From positions 24,166,062-24,230,061 of the forward strand of contig OU612074.1 in assembly GCA_914767715.1 (NCBI GenBank): a DNA stretch of 64,000 nt, written 5' to 3'. The notes beneath the pieces are model-generated. The model searched no databases. It saw only the letters and a program-made list of their open reading frames with translations, and was not told the origin of the DNA. The position numbers were made by a program, and so were the translations under genes. Below, piece by piece: positions 33,069 through 46,692 of the stretch. The DNA comes from Membranipora membranacea (lineage: Eukaryota > Bryozoa > Gymnolaemata > Cheilostomatida > Membraniporidae). Within the stretch, counting starts at the first letter, position 1; the number at the start of each line of letters is the position of its first letter.

Positions 33069-34737
33069 GGTGGGGAAAGTTGCTGACGTTTTTTTAAAAC
33101 GTGACAAAATAATGAGACACACAACATCGTCTTCCTTCAAACCTCATTTTGAACAAGAGGTGATGGTACAGTCAATAAAGCCATATCCATATCTAAATCC
33201 ATAAACCCATAATCTGATAAATATTAATGATTTTACATTATAGTTGAATCTTAAGGTGTTGAGATTATATTGTGAAACTAACGTTGAGTTTAAAAGTAAA
33301 CAGAATTATTAACAGCCTATCAGTAGATAGGATTTTATTCAAAAAAAGAAAAGCAAAACGACACTTAATGGCGTTTTATTATAACTGTGAATTAACCCTG
33401 GTTTGTGGAGATTTCTATTTTAGCATCAGCTTAGTATGACCTCCCTACCTTCTGACATATATATATGAGGACCCGAACGCCAGAGTAATACACAAGAATA
33501 GAAATAATGTCGAGTCCAGTATAGCACCTAACTTCCACCATCACTCCTAAAGAAGAAAGAGAATATAACTACAAGTCACCACCAACTTCAATAATACTTG
33601 CACCAGCTACACCTTGCCTGCTACTTATATCATCAAAGTGAAACTACCTGCTTGCACAACAATTATATCATCATCAAAGTGAAACTGCCTGACAAAGCTG
33701 CATCATGTATACACCATTGAACACACCAATAAAGATATGGAGCAGCCACAGCTTCAGGCAGTAGCAACAGGACCGTTGTCCTTTACGGTATCATTTAAAG
33801 CAGTTAGTATTAAGACAGGAATGCAACAGGACCGTCGTCCTATTTTATCAGTGGCTTAAATTGAGAAGTAAGAGAATTGATTATATCATATAATATATTG
33901 TATTGTTGTGTAATTCAAAAGTATATCAACTTGTCTGTGCGATCAGTGACTAAATCAGAATTCATCTGGCATTCTGGCATATAACCAAGGAAAAGAGTGC
34001 AAGGACAGTCAGGTTAGAATATTCAGAACGACTTTTAATATTTTTATCTTATATAAATATTTTATATGTGTATTTTGTCTCAATTGAATTAAATGGTCAG
34101 GGTAATTAAATAAATAGTCTTAGTCTAAACAGATTAGTTTTATGCCTGTCTGGTTGACATAAATAATTGATAATCCAAGCAGCTTGACTCTTTAGTAGTC
34201 GCAATTGTGTATTCAAAGGCAATCCAAACTTCACGCACTTGTAGACGGCCTTGTCGGCGCTTTCATGTAATAGATCATAAACAGACATCCGAAGTTGCAA
34301 TATATATATAAATTGTGATGAATTAAATAGACTGTGTATTATAATAATCTTGAATTAAATTTAAGTTAACACTCGTGACGACGTCTAGTGAATTAAGCTC
34401 ATGAGTAGATAAACAGTGCGTGTGTTACATTGTGTCAGGAAATTAATTGATATCGGTCACTGACGACCATCAGAATTTGTCGCAACAGTGTATTGTATAT
34501 CAGTCTATAGTAGATCCGTGTATTGTATATCAGCCTATCTTTGAGACCCTTCTGTGGGATATAATAATGATTCATAATTCGAGCGATGGCTTTCAGTGCT
34601 AAAACACATAGAACCGTAAATTAAATATAAAAGCCCTCTCGCTCATCAGAGTAGACTCGGAGCAAGCCAACTACACCCTGTTGTGTACACGGCCCAGTCC
34701 GTTTCTCACAGAGTTCTTGATTCAGTTGGCTACTTAC
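33069..34737. other. AT-rich stretch inside the Myb/SANT-like gene, probably inserted repeat DNA
   Basis: Contains CATATATATATGAGGACCCG at about 33460 (TATA-like) and a threefold partial repeat with ATCATCAAAGTGAAACT(A/G)CCTG (about 33630-33690). No coding exon is supported. It could be an LTR-like insertion. Confidence 0.35.
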
Positions 34738-34842
34738 GGCCCCCCACTCCTCTTGGGACTTTGGGTTTGAGGCATTCACAGCGTTATACAACAAGATTTC
34801 TGATTTTATGTTCCAACGAAAACACTGTCTTATTGAAGCCAT

Positions 34843-35966
34843 CTACAAACAAATCAATAATGCTTAGAAAGTGATTATATACAACAATTTATTTCACCTT
34901 GTTTGTATGAGGTAATAGTCAACTGAGCTGATACACTGCTGATGGGATGGCATCAACTTATTGTGAGTGACGGGTAGAATAAAATTTAAAAGCTGACTAA
35001 TGATGATTTCAGATTTGTGCGACGAACACCCATTTTAGTGATACTAAAATACTACTCATGATAGTATGAATTTATATGACAATGCGCAAGGTATTCTATT
35101 TATCCTAAGCCTACAAAAGTTCGAATACTCCCTCAACTCCTCTTAGCCAGCTAGTAGGTTCATTTAAAAGCCAAAGTACAAGATAACCCTATATGAATAG
35201 CGCAGCCTCTTTCACTTGGGCTTAATCAAGGTGTCTCTCCCACACCTTCCTTGGACCAATGAAGAGGGAGTTCATTACTTGGACCAATATAACTACCCTA
35301 CCTATATATATATATATTAATATTCTCTTCATGTTCATTCAACCAAGGAGTAAGTCCTTGTTCCAACAGACAGACACTAGACCAATGAACTCCCTCATTG
35401 AATAGACCAAGGAGTCCTCTAACTCTTCGGGATATCCAAGGAGTTAGAGAACTAAACCAAAGTCCTTGGTTGGAGCAAGGAGGAACACCCTGTTACTCCT
35501 TGGTTGGAAGTTTGATTAATCCTAATAAACTAACTGAACCAACTTATGTAGGCACATACCCTGGGACTGATTGGAGCATCATGATCAAAACATTGATAAC
35601 ACCCATGCTTTACCAACTGAAAACTTTTGGTTTATGATCTGCTAGAGGAGAAGTGTCTACCAACCTTAGAATAATATCCAAATTCTAACAACAAGGACTT
35701 GCAATGCAGGTGAAAATAAAATACTTGTACATAAAATTGTTCTGCACTGAAACTAGCGAAGATATCCCAGTAAAATTTTGAATGTCACTCCCTGATAACA
35801 CTAGTTACATAGGCCTATGTACAGCTAAATAGATACCTTAATAACACACAGTTGATACCACAATCTGTAGAAGTACCAGTGCAAAATCAGTCTGAAGTAG
35901 GCCTACTGCTATGTAAGTTGATAATCAATCGTATACTGACTCTGAGTTACTAGTTAGAAAGGTCAC
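34843..35966. other. Spacer between Myb/SANT-like gene and satellite
   Basis: No gene. Around 35230-35520 the motif CCAAGGAGT and its complement recur several times, as they also do near 8380, 57030 and 57650, which suggests a shared dispersed repeat. Confidence 0.4.
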
Positions 35967-38900
35967 TACTCTGTCTTATCCCCATTCTACTCTGTCTTAT
36001 CCCCATCCTACTCTGTCTTATCCTCATCTTACTCTGTCTTATCCCCATCTTACTCTGTCTTATCCCCATCTTACTCTGTCTTATCCCCATCCTAATCTGT
36101 CTTATCCCCATCCTACTCTGTCTTATCCCCATCTTACACTGTCTTATCCCCATCTTACTCTGTCTTATCTCCATCTTACTCTGTCTTATCCCAGTCCTAC
36201 TCTGTCTTATCCCCATCTTACTCTGTCTTATCCCCATCCTACTCTGTCTTATCCCAATCCTACTCTGTCTTATCCCCATCTTACTCTGTCTTATCCCCAT
36301 CTACTCTGTCTTATCCCCATCCTACTCTGTCTTATCCCAATCCTACTCTGTCTTATCCCCATCTTACTCTGTCTTATCCCCATCTACTCTGTCTTATCCC
36401 CATCCTACTCTGTCTTATCCCAATCCTACTCTGTCTTATCCCCATCTTACACTGTCTTATCCCCATCCTACTCTGTCTTATCCTCATCTTACTCTGTCTT
36501 ATCCCCATCTTACTCTGTCTTATCTCCATCTTACTCTGTCTTATCCCAGTCCTACTCTGTCTTATCCCCATCTTACTCTGTCTTATCCCCATCCTACTCT
36601 GTCTTATCCCAATCCTACTCTGTCTTATCCCCATCTTACTCTGTCTTATCCCCATCTACTCTGTCTTATCCCCATCCTACTCTGTCTTATCCCAATCCTA
36701 CTCTGTCTTATCCCCATCTTACTCTGTCTTATCCCCATCTACTCTGTCTTATCCCCATCCTACTCTGTCTTATCCCAATCCTACTCTGTCTTATCCCCAT
36801 CTTACACTGTCTTATCCCCATCCTACTCTGTCTTATCCCCATCTTACTCTGTCTTATCCCCATCCTACTCTGTCTTATCCCCATCCTACTATGTCTTATC
36901 CCCATCTTACACTGTCTTATCCCCATCCTACTCTGTCTTATCCCCATCCTACTCTGTCTTATCCCCATCTTACTCTGTCTTATCCCCATTCTACTCTGTC
37001 TTATCCCCATCTTACTCTGTCTTATCCCCATCCTACTCTGTCTTATCCCCATCTTACTCTGTCTTATCCCCATCTTACACTGTCTTATCCCCATCTTTCT
37101 CTGTCTTATCCCCATCCTACTCTGTCTTATCGCCATCCTACTCTGTCTTATCCCCATCTTACACTGTCTTATCCCCATCTTTCTCTGTCTTATCCCCATC
37201 CTACTCTGTCTTATCGCCATCCTACTCTGTCTTATCCCCATCCTACTCTGTCTTATCCCAATCCTACTCTGTCTTATCCCCATCCTACTCTGTCTTATCC
37301 CCATCTTACACTGTCTTATCCCAATCTTTCTCTGTCTTATCCCCATCCTACTCTGTCTTATCCCAATCCTACTCTGTCTTATCCCCATCTTACACTGTCT
37401 TATCCCCATCTTTCTCTGTCTTATCCCCATCCTACTCTGTCTTATCGCCATCTTACTCTGTCTTATCCCCATCCTACTCTGTCTTATCCCTATCCTACTC
37501 TGTCTTATCGCCATCCTACTCTGTCTTATCCCCATCCTACTCTGTCTTATCCCCATCCTACACTGTCTTATCCCCATCCTACTCTGTCTTATCCCCATCT
37601 TACACTGTCTTATCCCCATCTTTCTCTGTCTTATCCCCATCCTACTCTGTCTTATCGCCATCCTACTCTGTCTTATCCCCATCCTACTCTGTCTTATCCC
37701 TATCCTACTCTGTCTTATCGCCATCTTACTCTGTCTTATCCCCATCTTACTCTGTCTTATCGCCATCTTACTCTGTCTTATCCCCATCTTACTCTGTCTT
37801 ATCCCCATCTTTCTCTGTCTTATCCCCATCTACTCTGTCTTATCCCCATCCTACTCTGTCTTATCCCCATCCTACTCTGTGTTATCCCCATCCTACTCTG
37901 TCTTATCCCCATCCTACTCTGTCTTATCCCCATCCTACTCTGTCTTATCCCCATCCTACTCTGTCTTATCCCCATCTTACTCTGTCTTATCCCCATCCTA
38001 CTCTGTCTTATCCCTATCCTACTCTGTCTTATCGCCATCTTACTCTGTCTTATCCCCATCCTACACTGTCTTATCCCCATCCTACTCTGTCTTATCCCCA
38101 TCCTACACTGTCTTATCCCCATCTTACTCTGTCTTATCCCCATCCTACTCTGTCTTATCCCCATCCTACTCTGTCTTATCCCCATCCTACTCTGTCTTAT
38201 CCCCATCCTACTCTGTCTTATCCCCATCCTACTCTGTCTTATCCCCATCCTACTCTGTCTTATCCCCATCCTACTCTGTCTTATCCCCATCCTACTCTGT
38301 CTTATCCCTATCCTACTCTGTCTTATCCCCATCCTACTCTGTCTTATCCCCATCTTACTCTGTCTTATCCCCATCCTACTCTGTCTTATCCCTATCCTAC
38401 TCGGTCTTATCCCCATCTTACTCTGTCTTATCCCCATCCTACTCTGTCTTATCCCCATCCTACACTGTCTTATCCCCATCCTACTCTGTCTTATCCCCAT
38501 CCTACTCTGTCTTATCCCCATCCTACTCTGTCTTATCCCCATCCTACTCTGTCTTATCCCCATCCTACTCTGTCTTATCCCCATCCTACTCTGTCTTATC
38601 CCCATCCTACACTGTCTTATCCCTATCCTACTCTGTCTTATCCCCATCCTACTCTGTCTTATCCCCATCCTACTCTGTCTTATCCCCATCCTACACTGTC
38701 TTATCCCCATCCTACTCTGTCTTATCCCCATCTTACTCTGTCTTATCCCCATCCTACACTGTCTTATCCCCATCCTACTCTGTCTTATCCCCATCTTACT
38801 CTGTCTTATCCCCATCTTACTCTGTCTTATCCCCATCCTACACTGTCTTATCCCTATCCTACTCTGTCTTATCCCCATCCTACTCTGTCTTATCCCCATC

Positions 38901-41900
38901 CTACTCTGTCTTATCCCCATCCTACTCTGTCTTATCCCCATCCTACACTGTCTTATCCCCATCCTACTCTGTCTTATCCCCATCTTACTCTGTCTTATCC
39001 CCATCTTACTCTGTCTTATCCCCATCCTACTCTGTCTTATCCCCATCTTACTCTGTCTTATCCCCATCTTACTCTGTCTTATCCCCATCCTACTCTGTCT
39101 TATCCCCATCTTACTCTGTCTTATCCCCATCTTACTCTGTCTTATCCCCATCCTACTCTGTCTTATCCCTATCCTACTCTGTCTTATCCCCATCTTACTC
39201 TGTCTTATCCCCATCCTACACTGTCTTATCCCCATCCTACTCTGTCTTATCCCCATCCTACTCTGTCTTATCCCCATCCTACTCTGTCTTATCCCCATCT
39301 TACTCTGTCTTATCCCCATCCTACACTGTCTTATCCCCATCCTACTCTGTCTTACCCCCATCTTACTCTGTCTTATCCCCATCTTACTCTGTCTTATCCC
39401 CATCTTACTCTGTCTTATCCCCATCCTACTCTGTCTTATCCCCATCTTACTCTGTCTTATCCCCATCCTACTCTGTCTTATCCCCATCTTACTCTGTCTT
39501 ATCCCCATCCTACTCTGTCTTATCCCCATCTTACACTGTCTTATCGCCATCCTACTCTGTCTTATCCCCATCTTACTCTGTCTTATCCCCATCCTACTCT
39601 GTCTTATCCCCATCTTACTCTGTCTTATCCCCATCCTACTCTGTCTTATCCCCATCCTACTCTGTATTATCGCCATCTTATTCTGTCTTATCCCCATCCT
39701 ACTCTGTCTTATCGCCATCTTACTCTGTCTTATCCCCATCCTACTCTGTCTTATCCCCATCCTAATCTGTCTTATCCCTATCCTACTCTGTCTTATCCCC
39801 ATCTTACTCTGTCTTATCCCCATCCTACTCTGTCTTATCCCCATCTTACTCTGTCTTATCCCCATCCTACTCTGTCTTATCCCCATCCTACTCTGTCTTA
39901 TCCCCATCTTACTCTGTCTTATCCCCATCCTACTCTGTCTTATCCCCATCTTACACTGTCTTATCGCCATCCTACTCTGTCTTATCCCCATCCTACTCTG
40001 TCTTATCCCCATCCTGCACTGTCTTATCCCCATCCTACTCTGTCTTATCCCCGTCTTACACTGTCTTATCCCCATCCTACTCTGTCTTATCCCCATCTTA
40101 CTCTGTCTTATCCCCATCCTACTCTGTCTTATCCCCATCCTACTCGGTCTTATCCCCATCCTACTCTGTCTTATCCCCATCCTACTCTGTCTTATCCCCA
40201 TCCTTCTCTGTCTTATCTCCATCCTACTCTGTCTTATCCCCATCTTACACTGTCTTATCCCCATCTTACTCTGTCTTATCCCCATCCTACTCTGTCTTAT
40301 CCCCATCTTACACTGTCTTATCCCTATCCTACTCTGTCTTATCCCCATCCTACTCGGTCTTATCCCCATCTACTCTGTCTTATCCCCATCCTACTCTGTC
40401 TTATCCCAATCCTACTCTGTCTTATACCCATCTTACACTGTCTTATCCCTATCCTACTCTGTCTTATCCCCATCCTACTCGGTCTTATCCCCATCTACTC
40501 TGTCTTATCCCCATCCTACTCTGTCTTATCCCCATCCTACTCTGTCTTATACCCATCTTACTCTGTCTTATCCCCATCTTACTCTGTCTTATCCCCATCT
40601 TACACTGTCTTATCCCTATCCTACTCTGTCTTATCCCCATCCTACTCGGTCTTATCCCCATCTACTCTGTCTTATCCCCATCCTACTCTGTCTTATCCCC
40701 ATCCTACTCTGTCTTATACCCATCTTACTCTGTCTTATCCCCATCTTACTCTGTCTTATCCCCATCCTACTCTGTCTTATCCCCATCTTACTCTGTCTTA
40801 TCCCCATCCTACTCTGTCTTATCCCCATCTTACTCTGTCTTATCCCCATCCTACTCTGTCTTATCCCCATCTTACTCTGTCTTATCCCCATCCTACTCTG
40901 TCTTATCCCCATCTTACACTGTCTTATCGCCATCCTACTCTGTCTTATCCCCATCTTACTCTGTCTTATCCCCATCCTACTCTGTCTTATCCCCATCTTA
41001 CTCTGTCTTATCCCCATCCTACTCTGTCTTATCCCCATCCTACTCTGTATTATCGCCATCTTATTCTGTCTTATCCCCATCCTACTCTGTCTTATTGCCA
41101 TCTTACTCTGTCTTATCCCCATCCTACTCTGTCTTATCCCCATCCTAATCTGTCTTATCCCCATCCTACTCTGTCTTATCCCCATCTTACTCTGTCTTAT
41201 CCCCATCCTACTCTGTCTTATCCCCATCTTACTCTGTCTTATCCCCATCCTACTCTGTCTTATCCCCATCCTACTCTGTCTTATCCCCATCTTACTCAGT
41301 CTTATCCCCATCGTACTCTGTCTTATCCCCATCTTACACTGTCTTATCGCCATCCTACTCTGTCTTATCCCCATCCTACTCTGTCTTATCCCCATCCTAC
41401 ACTGTCTTATCCCCATCCTACTCTGTCTTATCCCCATCTTACACTGTCTTATCCCCATCCTACTCTGTCTTATCCCCATCTTACTCTGTCTTATCCCCAT
41501 CCTACTCTGTCTTATCCCCATCCTACTCGGTCTTATCCCCATCCTACTCTGTCTTATCCCCATCCTACTCTGTCTTATCCCCATCCTTCTCTGTCTTATC
41601 TCCATCCTACTCTGTCTTATCCCCATCTTACACTGTCTTATCCCCATCTTACTCTGTCTTATCCCCATCCTACTCTGTCTTATCCCCATCTTACACTGTC
41701 TTATCCCTATCCTACTCTGTCTTATCCCCATCCTACTCGGTCTTATCCCAATCCTACTCTGTCTTATCTCCATCCTACTCTGTCTTATCCCCATCTACTC
41801 TGTCTTATCCCCATCCTACTCTGTCTTATCCCAATCCTACTCTGTCTTATCCCCATCCTACTCTGTCTTATCCCAATCCTACTCTGTCTTATCCCCATCC

Positions 41901-44900
41901 TACTCTGTCTTATCCCCATCCTACTCTGTCTTATCCCCATCCTACTCTGTCTTATCTCCATCCTACTCTGTCTTATCTCCATTCTACTCTGTCTTATCTC
42001 CATCTACTCTGTCTTATCCCCATCCTACTCTGTCTTATCCCCATCCTTCTCTGTCTTATCCCCATCCTACTCGGTCTTATCTCCATCCTACTCTGTCTTA
42101 TCCCCATCTTACTCTGTCTTATCCCCATCCTACTCTGTCTTATCCCCATCCTACTCTGTCTTATCCCCATCCTACTCTGTCTTATCCCCATCTTACTCTG
42201 TCTTATCCCCATCCTACTCTGTCTTATCCCCATCCTACTCTGTTTTATCCCCATCCTACTCTGTCTTATCCCCATCCTACTCTGTCTTATCCCCATCCTA
42301 CTCTGTCCTATCCCCATCCTACACTGTCTTATCCCCATCTTACACTGTCTTATCCCCATCTTACTCTGTCTTATCCCCATCCTACTCTGTCTTATCCCCA
42401 TCTTACTTTGTCTTATCCCCATCCTACTCTGTCTTATCCCCATCCTACTCTGTCTTATCCCCATCCTACTCTGTCTTATCTCCATCCTACTCTGTCTTAT
42501 CCCCATCTTACTCTGTCTTATCCCCATCCTACTCGGTCTTATCCCCATCCTACTCTGTCTTATCCCCATCTTACTCTGTCTTATCCCCATCCTACTCTGT
42601 GTTATCCCAATCCTACTCTGTGTTATCCCCATCTACTCTGTCTCATCCATCCTACTCTGTCTTATCCCCGTCTTACTCTGTCTTATCCCCATCCTACTCT
42701 GTCTTATCCCCATCCTACTCTGTCTTATCCCCATCTTACACTGTCTTATCCCCATCCTACTCTGTCTTATCCCCATCCTACTCTGTCTTATCCCCATCCT
42801 ACTCTGTCTTATCTCCATCCTACTCTGTCTTATCTCCATTCTACTCTGTCTTATCTCCATCTACTCTGTCTTATCCCCATCCTTCTCTGTCTTATCTCCA
42901 TCCTACTCTGTCTTATCCCCATCCTACTCTGTCTTATCCCCATCCTACTCTGTCTTATCCCCATCTTACTCTGTCTTATCCCCATCCTACTCTGTCTTAT
43001 CTCCATCCTACTCTGTCTTATCCCCATTCTACTCTGTCTTATCCCCGTCTTACACTGTCTTATCCCCATCCTACTCTGTCTTATCTCCATCTACTCTGTC
43101 TTATCCCCATCCTACTCTGTCTCATCTCCATCCTACTCTGTCTTATCCCCATTCTACTCTGTCTTATCCCCGTCTTACTCTGTCTTATCCCCATCCTACT
43201 CTGTCTTATCCCCATCTTACTCTGTCTTATCCCCATCTTACTCTGTCTTATTCCCATCCTACTCTGTCTTATCCCCATCCTACTCTGTCTTATCCCCATC
43301 CTACTCTGTCTTATCTCCCTCCTACTCTGTCTTATCTCCATTCTACTCTGTCTTATCTCCATCTACTCTGTCTTATCCCCATCCTTCTCTGTCTTATCTC
43401 CATCCTACTCTGTCTTATCCCCATCCTACTCTGTCTTATCCCCATCCTACTCTGTCTTATCCCCATCTTACTCTGTCTTATCCCCATCCTACTCGGTCTT
43501 ATCCCCATCCTACTCTGTCTTATCCCCATTCTACTCTGTCTTATCCCCGTCTTACACTGTCTTATCCCCATCCTACTCTGTCTTATCCCCATCCTACTCT
43601 GTCTTATCCCCATCTTACACTGTCTTATCCCCATCCTACTCTGTCTTATCCCCATTCTACTCTGTCTTATCCCCGTCTTACTCTGTCTTATCCCCATCCT
43701 ACTCTTTCTTATTCCCATCCTACTCTGTCTTATCCCCATCCTACTCTGTCTTATCCCCATCCTACACTGTCTTATCCCCATCCTACTCTGTCTTATCCCC
43801 ATCCTACTCTGTCTTATCCCCATCCTACTCTGTCTTATCCCCATCCTACACTGTCTTATCCCCATCTTACTCTGTCTTATCCCCATCCTACTCTGTCTTA
43901 TCCCCATCCTACTCTGTCTTATCCCCATCCTACACTGTCTTATCCCCATCCTACTCTGTCTTATCCCCATCCTACTCTGTCTTATCCCCATCCTACTCTG
44001 TATTATCCCCATCCTACACTGTCTTATCCCCATCCTACTCTGTCTTATCCCCATCCTACTCTGTCTTATCCCCATCCTACTCTGTCTTATCCCCATCCTA
44101 CTCTGTCTTATCCCCATCCTACTCTGTCTTATCCCCATCTTACACTGTCTTATCCCCATCTTACTCTGTCTTATCCCCATCCTACTCTGTCTTATCCCCA
44201 TCTTACACTGTCTTATCCCCATCCTACTCTGTCTTATCCCCATCCTACTCTGTCTTATCCCCATCTTACACTGTCTTATCCCCATCTTACTCTGTCTTAT
44301 CCCCATCCTACTCTGTCTTATCCCCATCTTACACTGTCTTATCCCCATCCTACTCTGTCTTATCCCCATCCTACTCTGTCTTATCTCCATCTTACTCTGT
44401 CTTATCCCCATCCTACTCTGTCTTATCCCCATCCTACTCTGTCTTATCTCCATCTTACTCTGTCTTATCCCCATCCTACTCTGTCTTATCCCCATCTTAC
44501 TCTGTCTTATCCCCATCCTACTCTGTCTTATCCCCATCTTACACTGTCTTATCCCCATCCTACTCTGTCTTATCCCCATCTTACTCTGTCTTATCCCCAT
44601 CTTACACTGTCTTATCCCCATCCTACTCTGTCTTATCCCCATTCTACTCTGTCTTATCCCCGTCTTACTCTGTCTTATCCCCATCCTACTCTTTCTTATT
44701 CCCATCCTACTCTGTCTTATCCCCATCCTACTCTGTCTTATCCCCATCCTACACTGTCTTATCCCCATCCTACTTTGTCTTATCCCCATCCTACTCTGTC
44801 TTATCCCCATCCTACTCTGTCTTATCCCCATCCTACACTGTCTTATCCCCATCTTACTCTGTCTTATCCCCATCATACTCTGTCTTATCCCCATCTTACT

Positions 44901-46011
44901 CTGTCTTATCCCCATCCTACTCTGTCTTATCCCCATCCTACTCTGTCTTATCCCCATCCTACTCTGTCTTATCCCCATCCTACTCTGTCTTATCCCCATC
45001 TTACTCTGTCTTATCCCCATCCTACTCTGTCTTATCCCCATCTTACTCTGTCTTATCCCCATCCTACTCTGTCTTATCTCCATCCTACTCTGTCTTATCC
45101 CCATCCTACTCTGTCTTATCCCCATCCTACACTGTCTTATCCCCATCCTACTCTGTCTTATCCCCATCCTACTCTGTCTTATCCCCATCCTACTCTGTCT
45201 TGTCCCCATCCTACACTGTCTTATCCCCATCTTACTCTGTCTTATCCCCATCATACTCTGTGTTATCCCCATCTTACTCTGTCTTATCCCCATCCTACTC
45301 TGTCTTATCCCCATCCTACTCTGTCTTATCCCCATCCTACTCTGTCTTATCCCCATCCTACTCTGTCTTATCCCCATCTTACTCTGTCTTATCCCCATCC
45401 TACTCTGTCTTATCCCCATCTTACTCTGTCTTATCCCCATCCTACTCTGTCTTATCTCCATCCTACTCTGTCTTATCCCCATCCTACTCTGTCTTATCCC
45501 CATCTTACTCTGTCTTATCCCCATCCTACTCTGTCTTATCCCCATCCTACTCTGTCTTATCCCCATCCTACTCTGTCTTATCCCCATCCTACTCTGTCTT
45601 ATCCCCATCTTACTCTGTCTTATCCCCATCCTACTCTGTCTTATCCCCATCTTACTCTGTCTTATCCCCATCCTACTCTGTCTTATCCCCATCCTACTCT
45701 GTCTTATCCCCATCCTACTCTGTCTTATCTCCATCCTACTCTGTCTTATCCCCATCTCACTCTGTCTTATCCCCATCTTACTCTGTCTTATCCCCATCCT
45801 ACTCTGTCTTATCCCCATCCTACTCTGTCTTATCCCCATTCTACTCTGTCTTATCCCCATTCTACTCTGTCTTATCCCCATCCTACTCTGTCTTATCCCC
45901 ATTCTACTCTGTCTTATCCCCATCCTACTCTGTCTTATCCCCATCCTACTCTGTCTTATCCCCATCCTACTCTGTCTTATCCCCATCCTACTCTGTCTTA
46001 TCCCCATCTTA
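35967..46011. repeat. Satellite array of a 21-bp unit, about 480 copies
   Basis: The unit ACTCTGTCTTATCCCCATCC plus T is 17/21 pyrimidine on this strand. Frequent variants are CATCTTAC, TTACACTG, ATCGCC, ATCTCC, CCCAATCC and CATTC. About fourteen units are 20 bp long (CCCATCTACTC), shifting frame. Rare variants mark higher-order duplications: TCTGTATTATCGCC at 39662 and 41045 and TCCTTCTCTG at 40201 and 41584 (both 1383 bp apart), ACTCTTTCTTATTCC at 43701 and 44688 (987 bp), and CATCATACTC at 44871 and 45249 (378 bp). Because 21 is a multiple of 3 and the unit lacks stops in several frames, open frames up to about 3,000 codons appear on both strands. They are not genes. Confidence 0.97.
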
Positions 46012-46692
46012 CATGGACAGGCCAGTCTCCGCCTCTAACTACACTGATCAGCCAATGGTCTTGCCTGTCACTACACATGATTAATTCCCATGCACCCCTC
46101 ATTTGCGCCAGTTTAAGCTTAAGCGTGCCGCCTTGCATCAAGAAAACAGCAAAGTGCTGATAAGTCCTTGTTCAACAAAATTCTCCCTTTGTGATAATTT
46201 TTGAGACCAACTTGCCTATCCCTCCAGCCAATATGGTAAGAGGTTTATGCGTGTGTATATGTGTGCGTTTGTTTGTGTTTATGCCATTTAACTGAGGAGT
46301 CAATAGCGATATGATGGATCAGGATCAGTATTTGTGTAAAGATGGGTGAGAGAGGAAAATTTATGTCTAAGCCATATCAAAGATTTAGAAAAGAAACATT
46401 TGATATTATTCGTTCTGGTTATATACTCTTGTGAAGGCAAAAACACTGCAAACTACATTTATGTCTTTAAGGGTTTTCTCAGAATTATTTTCTGAAGCCA
46501 GTGTCCTTAAGCTCAACAAGAAAACTTCAAAACAAACCATTTTTATTCCATTCAAACTCAAATTGCCTCGGTCGAGTGTTACATCATCAATGAACATCAA
46601 CCTTGTATTTAGAAAATGAGAGCAATCCATTGTTTGTTGTTATACTATTAGTTGGGCCAAAATCTGAAATAATCATATTGATTATATTGCAG
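46012..46692. other. Spacer between the satellite and the 3' LRR exons
   Basis: Its last ~130 bases (46560-46692) are intron sequence that is duplicated before the next LRR exon (about 47128-47260). Confidence 0.5.

Larger units (their letters stand above)
32023..34842 (-). pseudogene. Myb/SANT-like domain gene (Harbinger-associated type), three exons, frameshifted
   Basis: Exon 1 (34842-34738) starts at an ATG, encodes RWNIKSEILLYNAVNASNPK and ends EEWGA at a strong donor (GCC|GTAAGTAG), phase 0. Exon 2 (32592-32513) follows TTCAG, reads ITKRNCREHFESALRKFRGG and leaves in phase 2 at GTGAGTG. Exon 3 (32241-32023) follows TTCATCAG, continues KSGTEEEVDEV, then a one-base loss shifts the frame into LLQQLSEWWREEAAVSAATV and an Ala/Gln-rich helix to the stop. 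W..E..LL..A....P....W and the S-G-T-E-E-E motif are typical of Myb/SANT-like proteins encoded by PIF/Harbinger transposons, which help the transposase find DNA. The segment between exons 1 and 2 that normally holds helix 2 is short or missing. The frameshift makes this a likely pseudogene. Confidence 0.6.

Noticed and set aside
37820-40369. Minus-strand frames of MGIRQSR heptapeptide repeats, up to 884 codons
   Set aside because: Same satellite artefact; they end exactly at 20-bp units, with no unique sequence, promoter or homologous protein.
36891-46160. Giant plus-strand open frame of about 3,089 codons (LSYPHPT / LIPILLC / SPSYSVL repeats) and its shorter overlapping relatives
   Set aside because: It is the translation of the 21-bp satellite. 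The frame is open only because the unit is a multiple of three without stops. It switches repeat type at each 20-bp unit, and equally long frames exist on the other strand.
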